Position numbers and translations under genes: made by a program. A stretch of DNA of 64,000 nucleotides from Doryteuthis pealeii (taxonomy: Eukaryota; Mollusca; Cephalopoda; Myopsida; Loliginidae). Below the pieces are notes generated by a model that saw only the letters and a list, made by a program, of their open reading frames with translations, made no database searches and was not told the origin of the DNA. The stretch lies in the NCBI GenBank assembly GCA_023376005.1, contig CM042157.1, positions 20,750,258 to 20,814,257 on the forward strand, read 5' to 3'. Of this stretch, positions 9,371 through 19,298 are shown piece after piece; the first letter of the stretch is position 1; every line of letters starts with the position of its first letter.

Positions 9371-12300
9371 CTGGTAATAGTAAGGGCAGACTGGGCTCTT
9401 TAACTTGGTTACGTGCAACAGTCTAGGAGAAGGAAACTCTGATTCATAACTGTTAAACTCGCTTGAGAAAGTTGACCTTGTTCACATCTACTCGTGCGGA
9501 GGGATTGGTAAATATGTATTACAGTAGTAATGGATTTACAAGACGAGCTGCTCACTCATTACAACACGCCTCTTCCTGTTAATCGTATTACGCTGGCTTG
9601 TCGCTGTCTGTATTGATAAAATACATGACTTAATTCGTGTTCCTCTGCTTAATTTGAATGGTGCACCTTTAACTTAGATCTTGCTTGTAACCATCAAAGT
9701 TCTGGCACTGTTCTGTCGTCTTTTCTTAATCCAAGTTGAAAGACCTGTAATAAAGTTAAGTCTTCAATCGCATCAGCTTATGTTGTTGGGATAAGTCAAC
9801 GTGTTGACTAATCCAAGAAACTAAATAATGAATTCCCGCTGATCGATGAAACAATTATATATCCTTAAGAGATATGCTGCCTGCTCTCAGGTTACGGAAC
9901 ATCAAATTCCGGCCGGGCAGGTGTATTTCATCGGTGTTGTCTGCACCAGTATCGTTACTGCGGATATCATTCGCTTCTTGCCTTTCTATTTTGTGTGATA
10001 CCATTTTCTTTCATTGTATCGTATTGGTGGTCCAATTTTGCTTGATTTGATTTGGTTTGTTTTACGTGTATCACTAGGGGTCATTTAATGCCTGACAAAG
10101 TTCTGAATAATTAAATGGAGATGAAATGGGTACTCACATTCCCCAGATCTCCCGATTGGAAACCTCACCCTCATATAGGTTGAAACGTCTATACATGACA
10201 CCAAAGACTCCTCGTCACCGCCTTTTAGTATATAATATATAAATATATATAATGAAAGGAGGGTGGATGGGTTTAGGATCCGACGATTATGCTGTATGAT
10301 AGAAGGAAAGTGGCAAGAAATGTGATTGTTTGAGTTGATCATTTCTTGACCAACTTTCTTTCTATCACAGCAATATTAATATAATATATATTATATAATT
10401 ATTATATATATATATATATGATAAAAGGATTGGGGCGTTTGCTATAAGGGCATAGGGTCAGGGACAATCATTAGTGCTAGGGCTTCACATGACCATTTCC
10501 GATTTATTGGATGGGACTCATTTGAAACTGCCCCCGAGTTAAATTAAGGGCAAAAGTGGAGTTGTTGCAATGTCATTGACTGCTGAAGCCACCTGGAATT
10601 CAAGTCATTAGCATCAAGGAACCACCCAATGACCAACAGGTTGGTCGATTTGGAGGAGGATTTTACACATCTACAGAGTTGCAGTCGATTATTCTAGACC
10701 TTTCCTTGGTAATAATAATGGGCTATTTAACCTTGCTGTGGATACGGGCTGTTTGCATTTTCACAATAGCAATGATAAATCTTGGGAAGGTGGGATCCAA
10801 ACAACTCTCTCGTCCTCTCTCTCTGGTTCTTCAGTTATGGAATAGTCCGGCGGATTGAGCTTTTAACTTGCTTCTCATCAGCTTTTTCAAGAAAAGAGTT
10901 TGGGAAATTTTCCATTTCTAGTGTGTTGTAGAAAGCAAGAGTCGAATGAAAAGAAGTGAATAGTGCGGGTGAAAGCTTGCTATCTCATCAGCTTTTTCAG
11001 AAGAGTTTGAGTAAATTTCCCCTTAACTTGGTCTGGGAATAGTAAGGGAGAACAAGCTCTGAATTAGAACTGTGTGAAAACTCCGTTTAAAGTTGACATT
11101 GTGTAGCAAGGGTGGTAGGTTTGGGTATAATATATATTTTACAAACCTCCTCCCGCACGAACAGGATGTGACAGCAAAGTCAATTTTCTTAAGCGGAGTT
11201 TCAACCAGTTTGAATTCAGAGTTTCCTTTCTCCTAGACCGGTTTGCCTAAACCAACGTTAACAGAGCCCGGTCTGTTCTACGTTTATGCCATAGGGAATA
11301 GGATCCATCCTTTCAGGGTAGCGCTAGTAGAAAATGCAATTCCACATCCAGGTTTGAACTCGGTGGCGAGTCCATTTCCCTTGACTTTAACCATACAGCA
11401 ACGCACTTGCCACTTTGGTGTATATACATACTATAGATTCTTTGGGTTAGGTTATATATATACATACTACATTGTTCTTTTGGAAAGACAACGTGACACT
11501 TACTTATTTAAGTATATTACTTAATCCTGAAATAATAATAGTAAATAGTCACGTTTAAATAGTAAATATAATTAGTTGGTGATGTATGATTCGCAGTGAA
11601 AAAGTGACGATCAACCTAAAAAAAAAATGACACGCCTAATCTGCCAGTAGGTTGTCTCCCTTAATTTTTGTCTTATTTATTTCATTTTCAATGTGTCAAA
11701 AAAAAAACATCTTTAAAAAAAAAATTTTTTTGGAAGATGTTTCAAAAAAAAAAAGAGAATAAAAATAATGAAATTATCGCATTAACATTTATTTATATTT
11801 TTTTAAAACTTCTCTTAGATTTTAAAAGGTCGGTCTTCATGTTTTTTCTGTTGTATTTTTTTTTTAATTTAAAAAAAAATTTTATTTTTTTATTGATTTG
11901 ATTGGGTAAAATGAGTTACTCCCTTTTTTAGTAATTCTTTTCGCACAGCTATTGACTGTTATTGTTGTTTTATTTCTTCTTTCTAGTTTACAGCCGAATG
12001 CCATTACTAAGTTCCTGCTCTGGGTGAGTACCATCGTCTGTACACCTAAGTGAAATAGGGAGCAAGCCAGATGTTTATCAAGAATCAGGATTCTACAAAG
12101 TAAGTGTTAACGATCTTATTTTAACGGGTGTCGAACTTGTTGACTACGATGTTGCTGTAATATTCATCCCATGCTTTAATCAGTCCGAATGAAGGTCTAA
12201 AATAACCGAACGTTTAAGCGTCGTCTTATATAACATAAATAAAATTCATCTTATTTTTTGGAAAATTCGTTTTTCAATTTTCTTCACAACTACACACACA

Positions 12301-12839
12301 CACATTATATATATATTAATATATATTATATATATAGTATTATTATATATATAGTTAATGACAAAAAGTAAATAAAGTACAATCAGGAAATTTCTTGTTG
12401 ATGTTTATTCTCAACTAGTTTTCGACCTTGAGTCAATCGTCAGTGAGAAAATTTCTTATTTGAGAAATTGTTTATAGATTTTTTGAAAGGAGCATTATAG
12501 AAGAATATAAAAATTTGAAGTGTTTTTGAGGGTTTGCATGCTATTGAAAACTCCGGGTAGACGAGTGTGTTAGTGTAGCATGTCCATTTGTTCCGTGAAG
12601 AATTGACTCACTGCGGTCTTCATTCCAATACATTTTTAAAAAAATGTTATTACTGTTGTTTTATCCACGTTTTTACTTATGTAAGAAATATACAACTACT
12701 AATATTTAGTGTTTCGTATTTGATATACATGAAACATTGTATAAAGTAAAAGTAAAGTCGTCGGGGCGGCCTAAAGTTCGGTATCAGCCAATTCAGCGAG
12801 GGAGTCTATCCCCTTTTCAATAGCACTAGATCCAAGGAA
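9371..12839. repeat. Right palindrome arm: indel-rich inverted copies of left-arm elements
   Basis: Contains, in order, inverted copies of SINE-A (9,371-9,512), unassigned DNA, the small fold-back (10,290-10,375), repeat D (about 10,435-10,650), the GATGAG direct repeats (10,870-11,020), SINE-A (11,141-11,420), the poly-A/T palindromes, the GACGACGC repeat, the H2 hammerhead repeat (about 12,360-12,610) and SINE-B (12,745-12,839). None of its short open frames is credible. Confidence 0.85.
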
Positions 12840-12939
12840 NNNNNNNNNNNNNNNNNNNNNNNNNNNNNNNNNNNNNNNNNNNNNNNNNNNNNNNNNNNNN
12901 NNNNNNNNNNNNNNNNNNNNNNNNNNNNNNNNNNNNNNN
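12840..12939. other. Assembly gap of 100 N
   Basis: Exactly 100 N, the usual placeholder for a gap of unknown size. The preceding SINE-B copy and the following Helitron are both truncated by it. Confidence 0.99.
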
Positions 12940-13069
12940 AAGAGGAGATATTTTTAGATAAAAATAAAATCATGGAGAATGTGATGTAATAACTAAGGGA
13001 ATTGTGACTTGAGTAGGAATATAGTTTCGGTTACAGACAGAAAAACACACAATCTCCATTATAATAAGA
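12940..13069 (-). mobile_element. Helitron family A, 5' end only
   Basis: On the minus strand it starts TCTTATTATAATGG at 13,069 and matches copy 1 as far as TTTTATCTAAAAAT, then enters the gap. Confidence 0.8.
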
Positions 13070-13076
13070 TTAGTAT

Positions 13077-13312
13077 TAGTATAGTATTATTATTAGTATT
13101 ATACTCACACAGATATGTGGCCTGTCAGAGATACCTCGATGGAAGAGGAACAAAACTCTCAATAGATTTTCAGATCCCTTTGTAAATTTACTTTCGATGT
13201 TTTATACATCAAACTAAAAAAAAGCATCACTTTATCATAGAATACTCGAGGCTTTCCTTTTTTCAAAGATACCAGGAATTAACAAGATAATCTTTGTCGT
13301 TTCGATTACGAT
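13077..13312 (+). repeat. 235 bp segment duplicated at 36,722-36,963
   Basis: The two copies are nearly identical from the (ATT)n run through CTCACACAGATATG and ATACCTCGATGGAAGAGG to CTTTGTCGTTTCGATTACG. Both are flanked on the left by a Helitron 5' end. Confidence 0.85.
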
Positions 13313-13392
13313 TATATGGCCAAAAGGGTTAATATCACTAGTGTGGGTTATTTCCTATTAATATGTGAAGGCTCGCCAAAGCTCCAGAATAC

Positions 13393-13495
13393 GGAGGCAT
13401 CCCCGTGGTGTAATGGCTACCGTGCTGGACTGTGACATCATAGTATATATTACATTTACTTTCGGACAAATACCCTTGGGAAAGGTATGAACCCC
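13393..13495 (+). mobile_element. SINE family A head fragment
   Basis: GTGGTGTAATGGCTACCGTG resembles a tRNA A-box region, and CCCTTGGGAAAGGTATGAAC is diagnostic of family A. The middle (B box) is disrupted. Confidence 0.6.
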
Positions 13496-13608
13496 CTCAA
13501 CCCCTTGAGTTATTGGTTATATAGTAAAACCTGTTTTTCTACAAGGATGACTTTTGTATTAAATAATCCACAAAAGTTGTTATGTCCTCAAACAGTGAAA
13601 CCAAACCG

Positions 13609-13808
13609 GTTATTTCCTATAAGTCTAACATAAACAAAGGGGAACCACTCTTGACTGATAAATTATTTATTTATTTATTGATCTACTAGGAAAAAAGAAG
13701 AAGGGGTTAGGGTTAGGGTTTAGGGTTAGTTTAATGGGAAAATGAATAAATAATCTATTAGTCAAGAGTGGTTCCCCTTTGTTTATCTTGGACTTATAGG
13801 AAATAACC
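13609..13808. mobile_element. Fold-back/MITE-like element with (TTAGGG)-type core
   Basis: The terminal inverted repeats are about 70 bases (13,609-13,678 and 13,741-13,808). They start GGTTATTTCCTATAAGTC and end with the complement GACTTATAGGAAATAACC. The loop contains about four telomere-type units, GGGGTTAGGGTTAGGGTTTA (13,703-13,729). A partial extra terminus, GGGTTATTTCCTAT, occurs at 13,346. No coding sequence. Superfamily unknown; no clear target duplication. Confidence 0.75.
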
Positions 13809-13849
13809 CCACTGTGAGTCAAATGTTTTGCAATATTTTGGTAATGGTT

Positions 13850-13905
13850 CCTGGTTTGGTACCGGTCCTCGCCAAGTCAGCGCATAGTGGCAGTAAATCC
13901 CCTTT
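13850..13905 (+). mobile_element. SINE family B fragment
   Basis: TACCGGTCCTCGCCAAGTCA matches the family B sequence around the B box; the rest is lost. Confidence 0.5.
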
Positions 13906-15312
13906 TCGGTAGTATTACAAGCGAAAAGGGGGTATACTGCGTTGTTGAGCAGGAGACCAGGGAGATTGTTTTGCGTCTAGCATGGAGCGACACTATTGGA
14001 AATTCCATAGTTAATTATCTCCCCCTGCCGCTAGGGGGAGAATCGCCAACATCGTATGTTAGCGCCAAAACCAAAAACTTTACTTATCACGGAGCACCCA
14101 CTGAGGGTAGTCGCGCAAATAGCGGTCCCTAAACTTCATTCATCACTTAGCCCAAAAACAGGGCCTACTTCTAAGGACCATTGACCTGGACGGGGGCATT
14201 TTTTCACAGCACACTTTCGAAGGCACAAAAGCACACTATAGAAGGCTGAAGACCAAATAGTCTACTTGAAAAGGGCCCATTCGCCGTCATTTAAAGAACT
14301 GTTAACCCGGGTGAGAAGCTTCTAAAATAGCATCCCCCATTACTTATGACTGAACCGGTTACGAAGAAGAACGAGAAACGTCCTATCAACTTACCAACAA
14401 GTAACAGAATACCCCTGTTATCAGCACTACTCCAAGAACATTAGTTAACTCAGATAAGTCTTGTAGCAAATACCAATAAAATTTGCAACAAGTTCTTGTA
14501 TTATTTGTCAATACATGTATTAAATTTCCATTGTGTGTTTGTCTTCTTTGTCCGACAATTTGCCTACAACTACGGAGAAGTAAGAGCTCCTTCGAAATCC
14601 CGTAAATACTCTTAACACGTGTCCAATCAGCTTGCCACTTCACTATACAAATGCTTTTTCTACACTATGCGCTGTATATACCATCGTGTGTACGGGTTGG
14701 TTATTACATTTTCTGTCCTTAGGCAGCAGTTCTTTATTTTTTTTAAAGAACTGGATGGAAATAATTTTTTTAATCATCAGCACGAGCAGGGTGTTGTGAG
14801 GTTTTAAGGGGTCAAATAAGAACAGAACAACGGGTAACGAAAAGTAGAAAATGTATTAACAGTAAGTAGACAATACAATAGAGAGATGTGGACATTACGT
14901 CCGACGAACAGAGTTATTGGCACTCGCATTGGCTTGCCTCCTAAGCCACAATTATCCCTGTTTATTTATAGTAAGCTGTTGGCGCATTCCATTGGTCTTA
15001 TAGGGTGTTTCACCTATAACACAGGGGACAACCAAAATTGTGCGAAAGGAGAGCGTAAAAAGGGAATGTCGAGGGACTCAAGGACGCTCTAAATAATCTT
15101 GGTTTAATCTGGCACTGGGAGTGACGCAGTTACAGATTTTAAAAAGTGGACACTACGCCATCGTCTTCAGTAGACGGAAGGATACCAACCGGGAGTGACA
15201 CAGGTTTATGAAAGTGCAGTTCTTCCCATCTTCAGCAGATCTAGCTCTATGCGACTCTTGTCATGTTTTCTAGACGGGAAATCTATTTAAAGAGTATATA
15301 TTGATCCAACTC
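13906..15312. other. Unassigned unique-looking DNA
   Basis: About 1.4 kb with mixed base composition and no recognised repeat. Open frames (for example 13,887-14,132 and 14,886-15,092 plus, 14,386-14,643 minus) show no known domain and no convincing splice context. Confidence 0.5.
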
Positions 15313-16540
15313 TCCGCACAAGAAGGATGTGTCACCAAGTCAATCTTTAAGTGTTTTTTTAAGTAGGTTTGAATTTAGACTTTTCCCTCTCGAAGACCTT
15401 TTTCCTTCTTTTCTTTCTTTTCCTTCTTTCTTCTTTTTCCTTCTTTTGTCCCTTCTTCCATCTTTTTCCTTTATTTTTCTGCTTCTTTTTCCTTCTTTCT
15501 CTTTTCTTCTTTCTTCTTTTTCCTTCTTCTTGTCCTTCTTTCTTTTCCTTCATTTTTCTGCTTTCTTTTTCCTTCTTTTCTTCTTTCTTCTTTTTCCTGC
15601 TCTTGTCCCTTCTTCCTTCTTTCTTCATTTTTCTCCTTCTTTTCCTTCTTTCTTCTTTTTTCCTTCTTTTGTCCCTTCTTCCTTCTTTTTCCTTTATTTT
15701 TCTGCTTTCTTTTTCCTTTTTCTTCTTTTTCCTTCTCTTGTCCCTTCTTTCTTTCCTTCATTTTTTGCTTTCTTTTTCCTTCTTTCCTTCTTTCTTCTTT
15801 TTTTCTCTTGTCCTTCTTCTTCTTTTTTCCTTTCTTTTTCTGCTTCTTTTCCTTCTTCCTTCATTCTTCTTTCCTTCTTTTGTCCTTCTTCCTTCTTTTG
15901 CTTTCTTTTTCTGCTTTTTGTCCCTTCTTCCTTCTTTTCCTTCTTTTGTCCCTTCTTTCTTTTCCTTCATTTTTCTGCTTTTTTTTCCTTCTTTCCTTCT
16001 TCCTTCTTTTTCTTTCTTTTGTCCCTTCTTCGTTCTTTTTCCTTCATTTTTCTGCTTTCTTTTTCCTTCTTTTTCCTTCTTTCTTCTTTTTCCTTCTTTT
16101 GTCCTTCTTCCTTCTTTTTCCTTTCTTTTTCTGCTTTCTTTGTCCTTCTTTTCCTTCTTTCTTCTTTTTCTTTCTTTTGTCCCTTCTTTCTTTTTCTTCA
16201 TTTTTTTGCTTACTTTTTCCTTCTTTTCCTTCTTTCTCTTTTTTTCTTTCTTTTGTCCCTTCTTCCTTCTTTTTCCTTCATTTTCTGCTTACTTTCCTTC
16301 TTTTTCTTTCTCTTTTTCCTTCCCTTTTCCTTCTTTTTCCTTCATTTTTTTGCTTTCTTTTTCCTTCTTTTCCTTCTTTCTTCTTTTTTTTTTCTCAAGT
16401 CAATTTTTAACCAGGTTTTTAACCAGGTTTGAATTCAGACTTTTCCCTCTCCAAGACCTATTGCCATGACAAGTTAAAAAGAGCCCAGCTAAAAGGAGGA
16501 TAGTTAGATGTATACCTTTCCCAAGGATTAGGGTGTCAAT
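15313..16540 (-). mobile_element. SINE family A split by a pyrimidine minisatellite
   Basis: The 3' part (15,313-15,405) and the remainder (16,393-16,540) are both minus-strand SINE-A. The segment GGTTTGAATT.AGACTTTTCC with CTCT.GAAGACCT-type sequence is present on both sides, so the flanks overlap in SINE coordinates. This points to repeat expansion from within the SINE rather than a clean insertion. Confidence 0.7.
15405..16393. repeat. Pyrimidine-strand minisatellite, about 1 kb, unit about 75 bp
   Basis: Nearly pure C/T on the plus strand. Markers TTTTGTCCCTTC and CATTTTTCTGCTTTC recur at variable spacing of about 62-80 bases, giving roughly 13 degenerate units. Long open frames on both strands (Phe/Ser/Leu-rich plus, Lys/Glu-rich minus) are composition artefacts. 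Mirror-like homopurine-homopyrimidine tracts can adopt triplex DNA. Confidence 0.9.
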
Positions 16541-16630
16541 TCGTGATGTAATAATTTGCACTTTAATCTCGCAGATCCATTACTACTGAATAGAGAGTTC
16601 GACCCTCGCTGGATGCCCATACTGGCGATC
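16541..16630 (+). mobile_element. tRNA-like SINE head fragment
   Basis: GTGATGTAATAATTTGCACT is followed by CATTACTACTGAATAGAGAG, with a B-box-like GAGTTCGACCCTCGCTGG. Similar fragments lie at 9,305 and 41,233-41,330. Confidence 0.5.
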
Positions 16631-16826
16631 ATATGACATAATCTAACTGTGGTGAATAATGCTTAACGTTTTCTAACACACCTCATACAAGCAAAATTCC
16701 TTAATGGTTTGAATGCATTCGTTAGCTTTTTAAAAAACATGCAAAATCACATTTCTCATGCTGAAGATATTTCTTTTAGTTTCCAGTCACATGATTTTAT
16801 AAGGTTATTTGAAGAGGTATTAAAAG

Positions 16827-16828
<2 letters not shown>

Positions 16829-16868
<40 letters not shown>

Positions 16869-16944
16869 TATATATATATGTATATGTGTGGTGTGTGTGT
16901 GTGTGTGTGTGTGTTGTGTGGGTGTGTGGGTGTGCGTGCGTGTG
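16829..16944. repeat. (TA)n-(TG)n compound microsatellite
   Basis: A TA block is followed by a TG block that becomes GGTGTGTGG-like at its end. Confidence 0.95.
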
Positions 16945-17247
16945 GTAGAAAATAGAGGAAAATGCGGATAAAATCTCATTCTAAATATTCTACCATTCTA
17001 AACTTGGTGTTGTGAGTTCAATTCCTGGCTCTGGTTTCAGCGAAATAAATAAGAAGGCGAATTAACTGATACAATATATTCTAAGAAATGAATGACGGAA
17101 TAAAAACAGTCTGGCAGTTAGAAATTCCTTGAAGTCTCTCGTAGAAATACTCAGACTACAATAAAAATAGGACCTTATTTAAAAGAATGAGTTCTGACGT
17201 CAATACATAGTAAAATTTGAATTATCCCATCATACAGGTAAATAGAT

Positions 17248-17818
17248 TTGGTACAGTCGAGAGGGAAAGTACCGCCCAGCTTAAAAGAAAGGACACCTGA
17301 TCCTAGTAATAACAGAAGAGAAGAAACCACAATCACCCGGCTACGCATCGGCCACACTAGATTAACCCACTCCTTCATTCTAAAAGAAGAACCTCCACCT
17401 AAATGTTCATGTGGAAACCGGTATACAATAAAACATATTCTGATTGAATGCACACACCTCTCCCACACTCAAAGAAAGTTCTACAATGTTAACAGCATGG
17501 ACAAACTATTTGGAAAAAATTATCCCAAGAGCATGTTAAATTTTTTGAAAAGAAACGGCCTCCTATCAAGGATAAAAGTTCATAGACCTAAAAAATCACC
17601 CACACACTCTTTGATGCTCAAATCCTCAACAGAAAACTTGATTTCAAAAATAACTAAACCCCTATCACTATACCTAAATACCAATAGAAGCAAGATCTGG
17701 AATGATATGCAGGTGGCTGCACACGTGGAAGCTGTATCTTTCAAAGAACAAAAAAACGTATCCGGCATAAAATGACCCAATGGGTTACGTGCCGTAAATC
17801 CCAACCAACCAAACCAAA
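17248..17818 (+). pseudogene. 3' end of a non-LTR retrotransposon with RNase H-type C-terminal tail
   Basis: The 175-codon frame (17,248-17,775) carries LRIGHTRLTHSFIL and then CSCG..YTIKHILIEC. This is the hallmark arrangement after the RNase H domain in I/Jockey-like LINE ORF2 proteins: an R(L/I)GHT..TH segment followed by a Cys/His knuckle and KHILIEC. Everything upstream (endonuclease, reverse transcriptase, most of RNase H) is missing, so this is a 5'-truncated insertion, and the Met start is accidental. The 3' UTR is short: CCAATGGGTTACGTGCCGTAA, then AACCAACCAAACCAAACC at 17,800-17,818 as the tail. A related tail lies at 49,893-49,990. Not a host gene. Confidence 0.8.
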
Positions 17819-17829
17819 CCGAGAGGGAA

Positions 17830-18214
17830 ATTTGGTCGCCGAAGATTTTTAAAATCCATTTTTTTTTCGTTGAATTAATTTCACATATATTCTAGCCTTT
17901 ATTTTTTTAAACTTTTTTTTATCTGCAGTAAAGGAATCGATTGATATATTTCCACAGGGCATAAGTTTCAAGTGAATACAGCTTTGGTGGAATTTAAACT
18001 CAGCTCACCGTTTCCATTTTCCGCGCCAAAAAACATTTTACCATTCGTACACCCTTTATCATTTAAAGTGGAAGCCAATACGAAATTTTTTACTATTCTA
18101 ATGCTAATATCTATATTCTTATTATGACCAGATGTAAATGAATACATCTGCTTCAAAAAAGATCCGCACGTGTATGTAGACATTTTTTAAAGTAATAATT
18201 TTGTATATACTTTT
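17830..18214. other. Unassigned stretch with an anonymous open frame
   Basis: The minus strand is open for 71 codons at 17,968-18,183 (GKMFFGAENGNGELSLN in the C-terminal half), and the plus strand is open over much of the same DNA. I recognise neither product. A polypyrimidine tract plus ATCTGCAG lies at 17,907-17,928, but nothing convincing follows it. Confidence 0.35.
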
Positions 18215-18332
18215 GAATTTAAAGAAGAAATAAAAGAAAAAATGCCGTAGGCAAACTATTTCTGAAAAGATTTGGAGTTTTATTCGTTGAATTTATGTTT
18301 AATTTATTCTTTTGCTTTTCTTTTATCCGCAG

Positions 18333-18414
18333 GGCTCCATTGTAGCCATTAAAAAAATTCACCGGACATGTGTAACGGTAAACAAGCCCCTCCTTATGGA
18401 AATCAAACACGTAC
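18333..18414 (+). CDS. Exon of a receptor (membrane) guanylate cyclase, kinase-homology domain
   Basis: A strong acceptor (CTTTTGCTTTTC then TTTTATCCGCAG) precedes an open exon reading GSIVAIKKIH...LLMEIKHV. The spacing from G.IVAIK (VAIK lysine of kinase strand beta-3) to L.E.KH matches, residue for residue, the corresponding segment of natriuretic-peptide-receptor-type guanylate cyclases (form V-A-(V/I)-K...L.E(L/I)KH(M/V)R). These proteins make cGMP at the plasma membrane, and the pseudokinase domain relays the signal to the cyclase domain. The donor is either CAC|GTACGT at 18,410 (phase 0) or GTAC|GTAAAC at 18,414 (phase 1, which would give the expected Arg). No other exon of the gene is recognisable here, so introns are probably long. 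Fragmentary copies lie at 26,573-26,496 (minus) and 26,722-26,805 (plus), both frameshifted. Confidence 0.75.
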
Positions 18415-18500
18415 GTAAACTTTATTTATTTCATCATGTTTTATTCTAAAATACGTTTCTTTATAACTCTTATGTCGATAACTAAAGATCGTTTAGTACT

Positions 18501-18504
<4 letters not shown>

Positions 18505-18548
<44 letters not shown>
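18505..18548. repeat. (TA)n microsatellite
   Basis: TA run abutting the left edge of the fold-back element that follows. Confidence 0.9.
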
Positions 18549-18549
<1 letters not shown>

Positions 18550-18641
18550 GGGGATGAAGAAAAAGTGAAAGTGAATCCGACGGTATGTAATGTTAAGAAA
18601 AATTGAAAAACACAAGTTCATAAACGAGTAATTTTTATTTC

Positions 18642-18689
18642 GCCTATGCTGCAGTGTTTCGATCTGTTTCAATAGATCTTCATCAGGGC
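18642..18689 (-). ncRNA. Hammerhead-like motif, left arm
   Basis: On the minus strand: GCC, CTGATGA, one extra A, helix II GATCT/AGATC, GAAA, then CACTGCAGCAT, A at the cleavage position and GGC, which pairs with GCC as a 3 bp stem I. Stem III is minimal (about 1-2 bp). This is weaker than the motif at 19,099. Confidence 0.5.
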
Positions 18690-18740
18690 TTTCGTGTCTT
18701 ATCTTCTGTGATTCATTTATTTTTCCTCAAACTAATGAAA

Positions 18741-18788
18741 GCCCTGATGAAGATCTATTGAAACAGATCGAAACACTGCAGCGTGGGC
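18741..18788 (+). ncRNA. Hammerhead-like motif, right arm
   Basis: Same layout as the left-arm motif: GCC 18,741-18,743, CTGATGA, extra A, GATCT...AGATC, GAAA. Here the base before GGC is G, which is not allowed at the cleavage position. The A'' copy near 27,170-27,225 has the permitted A but a broken helix II. Confidence 0.4.
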
Positions 18789-18843
18789 GAAATAAGTATT
18801 ACTTGTTTATGAACTTTCAATTTTTCATAATATCACATGCACG

Positions 18844-18849
<6 letters not shown>

Positions 18850-18920
<71 letters not shown>
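18850..18920. repeat. (CA)n-(TA)n microsatellite
   Basis: Compound block immediately after the fold-back and before a SINE-B fragment. Confidence 0.95.
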
Positions 18921-18924
<4 letters not shown>

Positions 18925-19029
18925 GCTGATGGTAGGTGTGGCGATTCGCCTGAGATGCTAAAAAACAGTCTCCTTGGTCTGTGAAAGTGAAAAGGGGATA
19001 GACTCACTCGCTGTTTAGCTGATACCGAC
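18921..19029 (+). mobile_element. SINE family B fragment, divergent subtype
   Basis: GGGGCTGATGGTAGGTGTGG through CTGATACCGACA; uses GTGAAAGTGAAAAGGGG where other copies have CGCTA..GAAAAGGGG. Counterparts: 25,845-25,962 (minus, A') and 27,326-27,443 (plus, A''). Confidence 0.75.
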
Positions 19030-19057
19030 ACACACACACACACACACACATATATAT

Positions 19058-19298
19058 CCGGTTTCAAATCACGCACAGGGCGGTCTTCCGATCTATAGCT
19101 CTGCTGATGAGGCCTAATAGGCCGAAATGTACATACAGAGATTGATTTTTCTCGATTTGTTTAGCAATACATTTAATAGGTATTCCCGCCTAATTCATTA
19201 TTAATTAATTAATTTTCAAAATTAGGTACGACTCCAATTAAGCACTTATTCTCCCAAAAATTATCGGCAAAAAGCCATTCCAAAACAAACCGTGTTAC

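Larger units (their letters stand above)
5780..12839. repeat. Giant inverted repeat, arms about 3.45 kb
   Basis: The left arm is 5,780-9,235 and the right arm 9,371-12,839, with a spacer of about 135 bases. Every element of the left arm reappears in reverse order and on the opposite strand: the hammerhead family (6,161 / about 12,440), the GACGACGCTTAAACG repeat (6,381 / 12,205), poly-A/T palindromes (6,700-6,890 / 11,700-11,880), SINE-A (7,173 / 11,141), repeat D (7,955 / 10,440) and SINE-A (9,093 / 9,371). The right arm has frequent single-base gains and losses relative to the left and ends exactly at a run of N. Confidence 0.9.
18571..18840. repeat. Fold-back element with head-to-head hammerhead-like motifs
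   Basis: Arms of about 92 bases (18,597-18,692 and 18,738-18,829) run from GAAAAATTGAAAAACACAAG inward to ATCTTCATCAGGGCTTTC and back out. The left boundary carries ATCCGACGGTATG. Copies: 26,030-26,300 (A') and 27,000-27,280 (A''). It is bordered by (TA)n on the left and (CA)n(TA)n on the right. Confidence 0.85.

Noticed and set aside
15329..16469. Long open frames (over 360 codons) rich in Phe/Ser/Leu, with Lys/Glu-rich frames opposite
   Set aside because: They lie wholly in the C/T minisatellite and are open on several frames of both strands because stop codons cannot form in that composition.
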